Positions 34,896 to 46,603 of a stretch of 64,000 nt of DNA are shown one piece after another. The stretch spans positions 1 through 64,000 of the forward strand of contig JAAMPI010000062.1 of assembly GCA_013054445.1 (NCBI GenBank), read 5' to 3'. This DNA comes from Cudoniella acicularis (lineage: Eukaryota > Ascomycota > Leotiomycetes > Helotiales > Helotiaceae). Position 1 is the first letter of the stretch, and every line of letters starts with the position of its first letter. A model generated the notes under the pieces. That model ran no database searches and had not been told where the DNA came from. It saw nothing but the letters and a program-made list of their open reading frames with translations. Made by a program: the position numbers and the translations under genes.

Positions 34896-36440
34896 TGTGG
34901 AATGTAACTATTCAAAAGATTGTTGAGAAATGGGTAGTCTATGTTGATTTTGCTGCTCGTGAATGACTAGAAAGAAACGAAGGTGTCTCCTGAAAGATTT
35001 GCAAAGTTTCAAACTGGCCAAGTAGATCAAAATGAATGAACTTGAGGCTGTACGAGCTTATGGAATGAAACCGGCTACTGCAAAGCGACCGAGTGGGGTT
35101 TTAATATTTCCGAGGCTCACAAGGCTCATTGTTACCAATTTTGTGAAAAAGACAGCGAAACTACTAAGACAATATAGATGCCTCGCCAATGGGGCTAAGG
35201 CTGCACCTGAACAATAAGGGATAGAATATAGGGGGGTGAGAGCTCTGGCCCGGGGGGGTAGCCATCATTGCACTCACGCACACAAAAGGCTGGATTGGAC
35301 TGAATTAGCTTGAAAGGATTCGCATATAGGGAAAATTCGGTTTTATAAACGGTTATATTGTACCTTTCCAAATCGACCAATACTGTAGTTTTGTTGCACT
35401 TTTCGAACGTCGATTTGAAACAGAGAGTCGTAGTCAGAAGTGAGTCTGCTCGACAACTTACAGATTGGGGTTCACCGGTAACAGCTAAGAATAGACCTGG
35501 CACCTCGCTAGGAATTACTTAGTTTCGGGGTATAAGTTATTTGAAATGATATGATTGGTCAGAACTTATTTTGTTATTGTCTTATCAAAGGCGCGGATGA
35601 GGCACATTCTACGGTGTGAGGCAGTCTTGAAGAATACCACTCTGCTGTAGCCGATCATCTGCTGATGTTGGAACTCAGGAGGTGCAGTTGCGTCTGCAGA
35701 CATTTCAATTCCCTGAAGGTTAAATGCAGTTACTCCTTTACGTACAACGAGGCGTTTTTTTTTCTCTTTAAGCCTTTCTTCTACTGGTACCCGATAAAGG
35801 AAGGTGGCAGATTTGAGCTATGGGGGATTGAGATGTCAGTAGGACTTGAGCACTATTAGCCAATTCCAACATTGGTTTCACCCAGTCCTATAAAATCCTT
35901 CGCCGCAGCCTTGTGGTTGCTAGCTATTAGTTGTGAATTTAGCCGGAATTACTTCCAACAAAATAAATAACAAAAGTTCCGGAAGGCTACAACACACCAA
36001 CCAAGTCATTTGTGCATGTTGGTTCCCTGTTTCATTTTACGAGCCCAAAATGGATGTTGGTTAATAAATTTCTCACATGCCACAGCCTCCCTCGGCTACG
36101 AAGCGCCGAAGTAACATTCTATTGTAACTGCTGCACAAGACAAGGGGAGGTAGGGATATATGGATGAATTCACGCAATTTGTATACATATACAGAAATAG
36201 GAAGATTATACAGGAAATGCTCCAAATATATATATGCTCAAAAACTCATAATTGGTAGCTGGTTAAATTAAAGCTTCCTTTTGGTCGTTGTGCACATATC
36301 AACTGCAAATAATTCTACGCCAAACCTAAACCTTCACGAGGGAGAACCGAATATCAGGCTACAAGCCCAAAAGTTTGATACAAAATAGGATTCTCGTCCA
36401 CGGAACCGGCGAACCAGCGTGGATACTACTCCTTGTCAAA
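34896..36440. other. divergent promoter region between P450-3 and P450-4
   Basis: 1.5 kb with no recognisable gene; small frames at 35032-35217 (plus) and 35195-35503 (minus) lack motifs. It contains the start regions of both P450 genes and could hold shared regulator sites, but I cannot name one. Confidence 0.45.
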
Positions 36441-38446
36441 ATGGCTGTCCCTTCTAGCACTACGGTGATTGTTCTGCTTTTGTGCTTGCCAGTGGTCACT
36501 TTGATAGTCAGGCAGCAGAACCGAAACAAACCGAAACAACCTCCTAGACTCAGTGAAACCATTCCATTTATTTCTAATGCCTGGCAATTCATGACGAACA
36601 AGAGGCTTTTTATCACGCGAGTGAGGTGAGTTGTCGATATACATGATCAAATCCAAAGTTCCACTTACAGAGTTGCAATTACTACAGGGAGGCTCTCAAA
36701 ACAAGTCCTATCATCCAGTGTCGGCTTGGTCCGTTGAATTTGTATCATATTGCAGGCAGCAGCAATGTCTCAGCCATATTTCGATCGTCTTTCACCTCGG
36801 ACCCCTGGATCCTTCGTATACTGGAGCATACTGCTGGCTATGCACCCACAGATCTTCTTAAGTTCTCCGAAGATAACTCTGGTGGTGCTACTGTACCGCG
36901 TAACGACACTGCTCAGCAGCAGCAAAAGCGCATCTGGTATGCGATGCACCGCATGTACGACGAGTATCTCGTGAGCACCCATCCAGTCGCGTCCTTCTCG
37001 ACATCATTCCAGACATTCTTTAACAAGCAACTCGACACGCTTCCTGTGGGGGATTGGATCGAAGAAGTGAGAATCCTCGACTTCCTCCGGCAGAACATGT
37101 CAACTGCAGCGACACGCTCGGTGTTGGGCTCCAGAATCATCGATGTCAATCCGGGCTTCATTGATGCCTTCTGGGAGTACGACAAGGTCGCCGAGACATT
37201 GGCTTTTGGGCTACCGACTTGGCTGAATAAAAAAGGAGTGCTCGCCCGGGATCGATTATGTGCCATGTGCCGCAAGTGGTATGAGATTGCTAATCAAGAA
37301 TTAGATTGGGATAGCGTAGAGTCAAATCAAGACGCTGACTGGGAGCCCGTCTTTGGATTGAGGATCTCTAGGGCGCTCGCTCGATGGGCGAAATCTTTTG
37401 ATTTCTCGGTCGAGAGTATAAGTGCTGTTTATACATTGTTTCTTTTCGGGTCAGTTGACTTGCGAGATAGAATTTGGACATGATTCTAAATTACTAATTG
37501 TTTCGTGCAGGCTTCATGCAAATACAATTCCCATATGTACGTGGGTTATGATAGAACTTATCAGAGACCCCGACCTCTTTCAAGCAATCAAGGAAGAAAT
37601 CTCCCAAGCCGACTTAACAGATGGCGATGATTTAAAAAGTCTGAATTATCGGAAATTAGCAACATTGCCGCTGCTAAATTCTGTCTATACTGAAATCTTG
37701 CGCCTACACGTGGGTGTCCTCGTCACGCGAACGTCCACAGAGCCTGTTACAATTGCCGGATATATTTTGCCCAAAGGATCTATTGTCCAGGCTCCAACTG
37801 AAGCGGCCCATCTTGATGAAACTGTTTGTACGTGTTTTTGTTCACTTCGTTTTAATTTCACTCCTGCCATCTCAATCGACTAGAATGCTGCACCAGTTTT
37901 CGGGAATTATTTGCTCTCACTCGTTGAAATAATTTCATCCACCTCTCATTTGGGGAAAAGCTAACAAGCGAAACTCATACAGGGGGGACGCCAACCCATC
38001 CAGCCTCAGAGTTCTGGGCCTATCGTCATTTGAAAGAGGTAGAGACAGCAAACGACGCAGGCCATGTAACAACAAAACTGGAATTCTCCATCGCAGGCCG
38101 AACAGGATCTTTCTTCCCATATGGTGAGTGTTTGGTGATCATGACCCAAGCTACAATCTCACCCAGGAAGCTCAAACAACTTTGAGTGATTGGAGGCTAA
38201 CAATTTTCGTTTTTCATCGAAACAGGGGGCGGAATCAGTATGTGCGCAGGGCGCAACTTTGCGAAGCCAGAGATTCTACTCGCAGTTGCGACGCTGGTCC
38301 TGAGGTTCGAGATCGAATTTGTAGAATGGCTTAAACTGGATGGATCACCTGCGGAGCGGCCTGCTCTGGACGACACGGGATATGCGAATTCGGTGGCAGC
38401 CCCTCCTGATAGGGATATGAAAGTCAGGTGGCGAAAGGTGTGGTGA
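36441..38446 (+). CDS. cytochrome P450, CYP7/CYP8-like (P450-4)
   Basis: Exons 36441-36625, 36688-37449, 37511-37827, 37983-38123 and 38226-38446 join in frame to 541 residues. N-terminal anchor (about 5-25), ETIPFISNAWQF, I-helix NTIPICTW (CYP7/CYP8 pattern, no AG.DT), EILR (ExxR), and the haem loop FFPYGGGISMCAGRNFAK with Cys475. The first intron falls right after the N-terminal segment, as in P450-1 and P450-2. The last intron interrupts the haem loop codon for the first Gly, so the haem site exists only after splicing. It lies 1.65 kb before the FAH-family gene on the same strand, with LTR and Helitron remnants between. Confidence 0.93.
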
Positions 38447-38490
38447 GTGTTAGCCTAGCGTTGAAATGAGCCAGCTCTGGTTGGCAAAAG

Positions 38491-38787
38491 TGTTGAGGAA
38501 GCGATTCCTGGTCACGTGCTCAGGGGTCGCCACCCGAAGGTGTTGAAGTGTGTGCCTGGCAGCCTGAGGCTGCTATAGCACCTAGCACGTGCTTTAGGNC
38601 GACGTCTCACTTGTAGTCTAGAGATGTGGCCCGACGACCTGATCTTTNATTCTGTACAGTTGATAATATACTTGATTTACCCTAATTGAGCCCTCCGAAC
38701 GATCTCTGTGTTCCTATTGCTTGTGTTGATGATACCACTCATCCGACCAGCTGGAGTCGACCAAATCCAATAGGTCCGTGTGCAACA
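38491..38787 (+). mobile_element. LTR, family B copy 1
   Basis: 297 bp starting TGTTGAGGAAGCGATTCCTG and ending TGTGCAACA. The first 50 bp match the complement of 52471 downward, and both copies end GCAACA. Two ambiguous bases (38599, 38648). No target duplication is visible, so this copy may be rearranged. It begins 45 bp after the P450-4 stop. Confidence 0.65.
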
Positions 38788-38833
38788 TCCTCAACCTCTC
38801 TATCGTAATAGTTAGTCTCCTTTTACATACCAA

Positions 38834-39598
38834 ATGGACCCTAAATACTGTACTATATGCATACAAAAGCTTCCACTCTCTTCGTTTTTAAAGGACTCTA
38901 CTGCAGCCCCTAACTCACACGTTTACAGTACCTGTATTTAGTGCCGATAGAAGAATCAAGCCCGCAAAGCTACGAGGAAGCGGCCCGCCTTATAGCCTCT
39001 ACATCCTAATATCCAGCCCTCAAAGCGCTTAACGCGTCCGACTCATGCTCACCTAGTTTCGACTTCGATTCCTCCTCCAGTTCCAGCCCCGCCTTTACCT
39101 CCTCGGTCCCGCCCTGCGACGCCATACCTTGCTATGCCAGACCCTGCCATGCCAGCTCCGGCTGCCCTGCTCCCGAAACGACTTCCTCCCTCACAGATGA
39201 GTGGCAGTATATACAGAACTTTAATAGGGTAATAGCCGATATAGAGGTAGAGATGTGCCCCCGTTATAAGGAGCGTTAGTTTAATATATGGATCAAAGAT
39301 AACGTCTGCCACCGACACGGACCTACGCTCACGGGGCCGAAAACAGGTTCTACGCCCGTTTCTTATGTCTGCAGACAACCAGATGGATCCAGGAGATCTC
39401 CCAGTCTCTTTACCAGTTCTTACGCAAGTGGAGGAGATGGTAATTGCGCGAGATCATATACAAATGCTTCTAAAGCGTGTTCGTGGCCACCAGTACTATG
39501 CCCGGAGGTATGTCTGCTTCGCTCGCCATGTTGGAGAATGGGTTTGCAATGGTGCTGATATTCAGCTGTCTGGTCGTATCAGACCTCTGATATGCTAA
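38834..39598 (+). mobile_element. Helitron-like helicase N-terminal relic
   Basis: Conceptual reading from an ATG at 38834 gives a CxxC start (CTICIQKLPLSSFLKDS). After broken frames it gives the intact block SADNQMDPGDLPVSLP, then LTQVEEMVIARDHIQM (39365-39598). That block is typical of the DUF6570/Helitron_like_N region upstream of fungal Helitron Rep/helicase proteins. Stops and frameshifts are frequent between the two parts and the helicase itself is missing, so this is a truncated dead copy. Confidence 0.75.
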
Positions 39599-40097
39599 AG
39601 TCTGTGTCAATTTTGACTAGGAGAAATCCAGATGAAGACTGCGCCAATTTTTGACTGTGAGAGTATATTTTGAAGTAACAGCGGAAGAAGTACCTCTATA
39701 TATCCCTTTTCCCTTTTATAGCTTCCTCATCTCTGATCCCGTCCTTAATAACATGCGACAAAAAACTAAAAGTGCCCTTTCAATAGAGCTCAACTTCGCC
39801 GCATTATTCCCAGGTACTTGTAAATGACTAGTCAAATGTAGGGGCGGCTAAGGTGAAGCATTTACTTCTGAACGGATAAAGTGGTAGGTAGTCTCGGATG
39901 CTATGGCGGTTTTGGTTGCTGACGGTATGCAAATTAGACGATGGAGCTATGAGATCCGAACTCTGAAACATTGTAGGACCAAGGGTTGCCAGGCGGGTTT
40001 CAGCTTGGCTGCTTGACGTCTTCATACAAAAGGGCATCCCGGAGGATCACGGTGCTGCCAATAATCTGCACCTTTGTTTGAGTGGCATTTCTTCGAC
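39599..40097. other. intergenic spacer, no gene
   Basis: Upstream region of the FAH-family gene. A 69-codon minus-strand frame (39828-40037) has no motif. Confidence 0.45.
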
Positions 40098-41037
40098 ATG
40101 ATTTCCAAACTTGTTGCATGGACCCGCCTCGTACGGTATGTACCCGTAGGCGAAGATCAATTTAAATATGGTGAACCCATCATATCAAGCTCTACAGAGG
40201 ACATTGTCGAATTGGCGAGAACATCCCAGCTCAAGGTCAAGGTTTGTGAAGGCAACGAACCATTCACTGCAAAACCTACAGAAAGAGTAGAGACTGTCAA
40301 AACTCTATTGAGGCCTCTCGACCCGAAAGACGTTCCTATCATTCGCTGCATTGGGCTTAATTACAAAACACATAGTATTACAGTCAATCAGACAAATAAG
40401 AAACATGCTTATAATATCTTCCGCAGTTCGCGAAACGGGTCGCCCATTGCCAACCTGTCCCACAATTTTCATCAAGCCGTCGCCCGCTGTAGCAGGACAT
40501 GATGAGGATATCCGTATCCCGAGAATTGCTCAAGAGCAATGCGATTACGAGGGCGAGTTGGCGATTGTAATTGGGCGAGATGCGAAGAACGTGTCCGAAG
40601 CTGATGCCTTGGATTTTGTTGCAGGATACACGGCGGGCAACGATGTATCGGCTCGAGACTGGCAACGCGAGCCAGGGAAGGCTGGGCCAGTGCCTCAGTG
40701 GTGTTTCAGCAAGTCATTTGATAAATACGCGCCGCTGGGGCCGTGTCTGGTCTCGACATCGCTGTTGGGCGACGCTGATAATCTGAGCTTAAAAACGTTT
40801 GTTAATGGCAAGATGCGGCAGGAGGCTAACACATCGGACTTGTGCTTCGGAGTTCGCAAGCTGGTGGCTTTTTGTAGTCAGGGTCAAACTCTTCAAAGGG
40901 GTTCTCTGATCATGACTGGCACACCCGGTGGAGTCGGGCTGTTTATGAAGCCACCGAGGTTTCTAAATAATGGGGATGAAGTTTGTGTAGAGATTGGTGG
41001 GATTGGAAAGGTTTGCAATCTTATGGTCTTTGAGTAG
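40098..41037 (+). CDS. fumarylacetoacetate hydrolase (FAH) family protein
   Basis: Exons 40098-40374 and 40427-41037 (52-nt intron) give 295 residues. The family core is clear: GLNYKTH at the junction, FIKPSPAVAGH, the metal-binding/catalytic region DYEGELAIVIGRDAKNV, GNDVSARDWQ, and MTGTPGGVGLF near the end. FAH-fold enzymes cleave C-C bonds of acylpyruvates, decarboxylate oxaloacetate or isomerise/hydrate catabolic intermediates, using a divalent metal. No targeting peptide is obvious, so it is probably cytosolic. It is convergent with the regulator gene (271 bp between stops) and in the same direction as P450-4. A step after ring opening is a reasonable guess for the cluster. Confidence 0.92.
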
Positions 41038-41308
41038 TCCTTTGATGTACTAGAACGGGATTTCCAATGCCATACAAGAAGCCAAGCGGGAACTACCGGT
41101 AGACATGAAATTCCTCAAGATCGCACTGTAACTAGTGAAGGTCCCCGAATAGATTCGCATTAAAATCAAGACTACAGGTTGCCATATATTGAACTACATC
41201 AAAGCTAAACTGTTAATTGTAACCATATAGTATAGCCTGCTTGTTATGAAGTTCATGTTATCAGAAGGAATCAACACCAAGCAGCTTGAACTAAGGAGTG
41301 CCTATTAG

Positions 41309-44014
41309 CTATGAGTCCTCTGTTCCGATACTATTCGCCTCTGATGACGCATAAGGCAACGGCAGTGGAGAGTCTGCCATGCGTGTGGCAACTTTCGGAA
41401 ACCAGGTCATCCAGCCTTTCGTGATAACATGAAATAACCTCTCGAAGCCTTCCATCAGTGCGTGTGAATTTTCTCGGAAGATAAGCAAGTCAGCCCCCAG
41501 TAATTCCGTCGAGGCTGGTGCTATTTTGAGAGTACCACGTTTCGGGTTCTTGTGAGCTCCTGCGTATGCCCATACAACCTTGCTAGCGCAATGAAGGGCG
41601 ATAAGACAGGTGATGTTGAACCGGGCGCGGCTTCCAACCCTCCAAGTCGATTCACTGGATACCAAATCCCAAATTGCACACGAATGTTGCAGCGCCTTCT
41701 CAGCAGATATTGTTTTCGACCATTCCCATACCCGGCGGACAGCATCTTCTTGTTGATCATATTGAAAGTCATCATGCTCAGTAGTTAAGAAATCGAGGGT
41801 ATGAAGGTCTGCACGCAATCGGAGGAAACTGAGGTGATAGAGGAGGCGACTATTTAGCAAGTTGTACCGATTGCCCTCAAGTTGGCTGCTCGACTGGTTG
41901 CCAACATAAGAGCTCTTCCACTTACGAAGAAACATAATCATTCGATCATAGTCGAGTCGCAAATCGGCCATTTTACACGAAGAACAATCTAAGTGATCCT
42001 GCATAGGCATGTCAATCGGGGATCTGGGAGAGGTCACTGGCATCCAATCCTCACTACCCCATGACTGTCTTCTTGTTGGGTGGGTGAACAATTCGCCGTT
42101 TGTACCATCATCTAGAATTAAGGATGGATCGGTGGTCGCCTTTCCCATCATACGAGAAAACAGCTCGGGATCATGAGAGAATCGCCAGATTGACTCCTGG
42201 ATGCCATAAAGTACTAAGTCTCTTTGAGCAGCCCCAAGATCAGGCATGATTTCAAATCTCTCTTTTGCGATGCGAACCAGATCCGCGTAGGTCAGACTAT
42301 AATCGCCACTAGCTTTCAACGAGGCCCGCTGGTCCTCAATACTGCCCATCCAGAGCTCATCTAAGCAAGGCAAATTAAGATTAATCTCCTCAGCGGAGAG
42401 GAGGGGTCGAACATTGAGCAACGCCGACACAAACATTTCCGCACGAAAACTCCCAAAAGCGAATCGGATTGTCGCCTCACGGTGACTCCACTGTTCCAGT
42501 GTTGGGACCACATTCTTATATCCCGAAAAAGCTCGACCACTGAAAATTCCCATCGTTCGCGCTTGCTGGACGATCATTGCTCCAATCCTTTGCGCAATTG
42601 GCAGCGACGATCTTGGACCGAAATAAAGCGTAGACACCTCAGTCAGTAGTAGCGACTGAAGGCATTCCAGAGAAGGCGATGATTGCTCGTGAAGAAATGG
42701 CGTTGTTAATAGTGCCAGACGAAGATTTTCATGGATCATGAGACCAAGTTGACTGCATCTAGCGCCTGAGTACATGGCACCAATTGATGCTATGGTCAAA
42801 CAGAGGATGAAAGGGATTGATTCAATATCAAGGCCATTCGGTCGTATTAGGGGCCAAAGTGGGTTGAAATGTGCCATAAATTGGCCACAGAAATGGTGGA
42901 CTATGTGCGGGCTGCTTGACCGGCTAAGAATGGCCTCAACTTCAGGCAGTGCTGCTTTTATTCTGCCCGAGAGTTCCCTCGATGTCTCCTGAAGATGCGT
43001 GGGCAGTGGAGCAGGGACCGCAATGTTCTGAATGGCAAATTGCACCATATCCTGAACGATGTCTTTCAGTATATGATTGGCATACGAGACATCCAGCTCT
43101 TGTACTCCTGGCTGTCGGTCCACATGACTCGCCCGGCTTCCATTCGGTGGTATTATCGCCGTATGTGCCAGAGGGCTCATATTAAAGTTGGAAAATCTCG
43201 TCCCAGATGTCAAAGAGTTGTTGTTGTTATCAGCAGGTAGATTGTCTGATAGAGGTCCATTGACCTCGGACCAGGTTTGTCCTCTCCCACTCGAGTTATC
43301 GTCGAATTCGAAGATAGCGTTAGCTGTACCGTTTAGTAGAAGAGGATTGTCGGCATAAAGATCCGCGTTTACCACGAAGTTGTCATCTAGAAACAAGTCG
43401 GCGGACGACCAGGGCAGGTGGCCTCCTTGATCCCAGAGGGGAGGGATCACAGTATCGGTCATCATGACATTTATGGTGTCGGACTCAGGAACGCTCAGCT
43501 GTGCTTGGTCTAACATGGCAAATTCACTAGCCATCGAAGCCTGATTTTGGTCTGTCATAGTGGGGGGGCTCCGACCCCGAAGTAATGGTGCGCCGAGATG
43601 GGAGGAAGTCCCACCATGCTGATCCGTGTTGGTCAATTGTTGAGTTGGTAATTTTGAAAGTGTCGACGCAGAAACGAGGTCCTTGTTCGTGCGACCATTT
43701 GTATATGATGCAGGAGTGTTATAAGTACAGTCTTGATGCGCTTGTACACACCGTGCACACGGCTTTTGCGAGTCGCATTTAACTTTCGCAACTTTACACC
43801 GCTCGCAGGCCCGCACAGCACGCGTTCGCCCCTTGTGGTGAAGGTCAAGATGTTTCTGCAGGGTATCACGACGGCCGGAGATATGGCCACACTGCAAGCA
43901 GATGTGTCGCTGGCTGTCCTGATGGTTGTGACTATGGCGTGTCAACGAGTCCTTCTTCTTGTAGGACTTGCAGCAAATCTTGCACTGGAACTTGGGCAAG
44001 TTTTCAGACGACAT
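41309..44014 (-). CDS. C2H2 plus Zn2Cys6 transcription factor
   Basis: A single 901-residue exon. Two C2H2 fingers (CKICCKSYKKKDSLTRH near residue 11 and CLQCGHISGRRDTLQKH near 39) are followed at once by a Zn2Cys6 cluster (CERCKVAKVKCD near 70, then CARCVQAHQDC). A long low-complexity linker leads to a fungal-specific transcription factor middle domain from about residue 370 on. This bimodular layout is known in pathway-specific fungal regulators. Its position between the FAH and Baeyer-Villiger genes makes it the likely activator of the cluster; the targets and inducer are unknown. The small intron-like upstream reading (about 44015-44110) could hold a 5' leader. Confidence 0.93.
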   Translation of the reverse strand: MSSENLPKFQCKICCKSYKKKDSLTRHSHNHQDSQRHICLQCGHISGRRDTLQKHLDLHHKGRTRAVRACERCKVAKVKCDSQKPCARCVQAHQDCTYNTPASYTNGRTNKDLVSASTLSKLPTQQLTNTDQHGGTSSHLGAPLLRGRSPPTMTDQNQASMASEFAMLDQAQLSVPESDTINVMMTDTVIPPLWDQGGHLPWSSADLFLDDNFVVNADLYADNPLLLNGTANAIFEFDDNSSGRGQTWSEVNGPLSDNLPADNNNNSLTSGTRFSNFNMSPLAHTAIIPPNGSRASHVDRQPGVQELDVSYANHILKDIVQDMVQFAIQNIAVPAPLPTHLQETSRELSGRIKAALPEVEAILSRSSSPHIVHHFCGQFMAHFNPLWPLIRPNGLDIESIPFILCLTIASIGAMYSGARCSQLGLMIHENLRLALLTTPFLHEQSSPSLECLQSLLLTEVSTLYFGPRSSLPIAQRIGAMIVQQARTMGIFSGRAFSGYKNVVPTLEQWSHREATIRFAFGSFRAEMFVSALLNVRPLLSAEEINLNLPCLDELWMGSIEDQRASLKASGDYSLTYADLVRIAKERFEIMPDLGAAQRDLVLYGIQESIWRFSHDPELFSRMMGKATTDPSLILDDGTNGELFTHPTRRQSWGSEDWMPVTSPRSPIDMPMQDHLDCSSCKMADLRLDYDRMIMFLRKWKSSYVGNQSSSQLEGNRYNLLNSRLLYHLSFLRLRADLHTLDFLTTEHDDFQYDQQEDAVRRVWEWSKTISAEKALQHSCAIWDLVSSESTWRVGSRARFNITCLIALHCASKVVWAYAGAHKNPKRGTLKIAPASTELLGADLLIFRENSHALMEGFERLFHVITKGWMTWFPKVATRMADSPLPLPYASSEANSIGTEDS

Positions 44015-44563
44015 GTGGGCGAATTTCCGGACGTCATGAGATTCCGGCCTTGTATACGTGTCGTCAAGGGGGACCTGACCAATTACCCGTTCGGCTTCCC
44101 CGGTCTTACCTGCATATCATTAAGTATTAGCCATTGCTCACTAACATTCTCTGGCTCGACATACCTCCCCAGCTATTTCAAGATGTTCGGCACTCCCACT
44201 ATTCCACAAGGAAGACCTACGAAGTGGCCGACTACTGGAGAGCGGGGAAGGATGAGGAAGAATAAGGAGGAGCTTGGGTGAGTTTGTATTATTAAGGACC
44301 TAGCAGCCGTAAATCTTGTAACGACTAGGGTAGACGCCATCAACTCGCTGAATTAACAGGGAGTCCAAATAGCAACCAGGGTGCGTTGTAAAATAGGGGC
44401 TTACAAACGCTTGGGGCACTTAGTTTAGCGCTTAGGCCCTGTGAGCGTCACTGTAGTCGCTATCGCTTCAGGCTACCCTAGCACTGGATCCAGATCTCGT
44501 TGCTTTGGAACATCCCTGCCAAATAAGCCACAGCTGGGCGCTCACCTTAAGTACGAAGGCGAC
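44015..44563. other. promoter side of the regulator gene, no other gene
   Basis: A plus-strand frame through 44281 is antisense to the regulator start and is probably a shadow. The rest is unique spacer up to the Tc1-type element. Confidence 0.4.
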
Positions 44564-46112
44564 CGGCATTGAAATCGGACCATTTTGTGATTCGGTGATC
44601 AAGCAAGATTTTTTGTTAGCAAACCGTACTAAAACTCCCTCCCCACCACACTATTTTAGAATACAAACTAAATAAAATTCCTGCCCAATTGCGTTTATTA
44701 TGGGTAAACATGCTATGGAAGCTAAAAAGTTGCTTTTATCACACATTTACAGCATGTCCATTGTGCAGAAGTAGCTCGATTAGCTGGCCTTGGATATACT
44801 GTTACAAAGCGCCTGAAAGCACAAGTAGGAGACTGACAAGTTGCAGCTAAGGAGGCCAATCTTCCACCCCTACACGTGAAGAGCTGGTAGCTAGGAAACC
44901 GGGGAGTGGAGCACCACATAAGATTACAGTAGATAAAGTCACCGACTTGCTAGATTCTTGCACAATTAGTAAGAACCAAAGGAAAAATCCTTGGCACATC
45001 ACTGCAAAAGAAGATGGATTTTTTGACATCCACCGCTGAACGGTTGAGAAGAAGTTATAGGAACGAGGCCTACGACAATACAAATATACAAAGAAGCTTG
45101 GATTGATAGATATTCAAAAGGCACAACGATATAAGATTGCTTTAAGTCGGGCAAATTGGACACTAGTAGAATGGAGAATAGTTATCTTTTCGGACAAAGC
45201 CTCGATTATTGTCTCTACAAAATAGGGTCAGCAAAATATATCACGATTTTCTAATAAACGATATTATCCTGATTTCATTAAACGGAGGTATAATAACTAC
45301 TCTAAACCTATATTTTGAGGGTACTTTACATACGACGATAAAAGTCCCTGCCATATTTATTACCCTGAGACCGACGAACAGAAGGAAGAGAACTAAGCAA
45401 AGATAGATAAGTTAAATGATGAGGAGGTAGAAGCAGAATACTAGGAAGCTTTCAATCAAATGGAGAGAGACAAGGAAGCTAAATAGGATCAGAAGAGGAA
45501 GAAGTGGCCAAAGAACCAGGAATTATGGGAGGTATTTTGGAAGGATAATAAGTTTAAGAAGGGCCCTTCCCATAGAGGGGTTAACAATCTACGATATAGC
45601 TACAAGGTCCTTGATCCTTTTTTGATTCCTTTCTTTAAGGAGATCATGCTATAACGCCATGATCCAGATACTTTTAAGTGCGGCCAGCCTTTATTTATCT
45701 TTCAACAAGATAATGCCCCATCACATACAAGCAAATAGACCTTACAAAAGCTAGAGAAAGCAGGAATCCCTCTTCTTGAACATAGAGGCAATTCCCCTGA
45801 TATAAACGCAATTGAGGGTCAATGGATGCCTATGAGAGTAGAGATTACAGAACAATGGGGTACCCCTTATACCTTGGAATGGACAGATAGGGCATGAGGG
45901 GGCATGGAACAATATCTCACAGGATAAAATCAGGGCAATGGTTGCCCGAATGGCTGTCATTAATACCTTAATTATTGAGCTTAAAGGTGATAGTTGTTTT
46001 CATGGGTAGTACTTTTAATTATATAGAAATTTATTGTAGTGTGGGGCTACTTTTATGTAAAATCTTGGATTTTGATGTTCTTCGCTTAAAAAATGATCCG
46101 ATTTCAATGCCG
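44564..46112 (+). mobile_element. Tc1/mariner-type element, full length but dead
   Basis: Terminal inverted repeats CGGCATTGAAATCGGACCAT at 44564 and its near-complement at 46112 bound 1.55 kb. Weaker matching continues inward for about 80 bp (both arms contain a CCACACTA-type block). A conceptual plus-strand transposase shows VIFSDKAS near 45185, KSPCHIYYPETD near 45345, FIFQQDNAPSHTSK near 45700 and GNSPDINAIEGQW near 45790, the catalytic DDE/D layout. Many TAG/TAA stops make it non-functional. It lies between the regulator and the Baeyer-Villiger gene. Confidence 0.85.
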
Positions 46113-46603
46113 CTGAATGGCCGCGACCTCCGTGGTTTTAAGACACGGCGCATATGGAGCAAGGGTAAACCAGGGCTACCTGGCCCAAAGCACATACCTC
46201 TCATACGCCGCGAAAGCTCACTTCTGTGGTGGCTTGGGCTGCCCGGGAAAAGTGGCATTTGCGGGGCACAAGTGGCAGCGCCGACTTAACCCCTTGAAAG
46301 TATCAACTAATTTTTTAACTCCGAGGACTGCCATCGGATGTGCAGTTATTCAGCGAAAAGCTAAGTTTTTTTTGCATTACCGGGACCTGAGATGACAAAT
46401 TGTGACCTTATGCGCCGGTGCTCTGAAAGTCTATACACACAGAGAGGCGAGGGCAGCCGGTGGCACTGTCGAAGTAGCAATAATGGATCTGGGTTTTCCA
46501 GGGTAGAATAAAAGACGGCAGGAGTGCCAAGTCAACAGCTGAATTCCCCTATCATAACCTCTTATCATTGCAGTGCAATCACGTTTTATATCGTACAGCA
46601 ATC
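46113..46603. other. promoter region of the Baeyer-Villiger gene
   Basis: Unique, moderately GC-rich DNA between the transposon and the start codon. No gene; no motif I can name. Confidence 0.4.

Noticed and set aside
43733..44281. 182-codon plus-strand frame
   Set aside because: Antisense to the zinc-finger start of the regulator; reads as a shadow.
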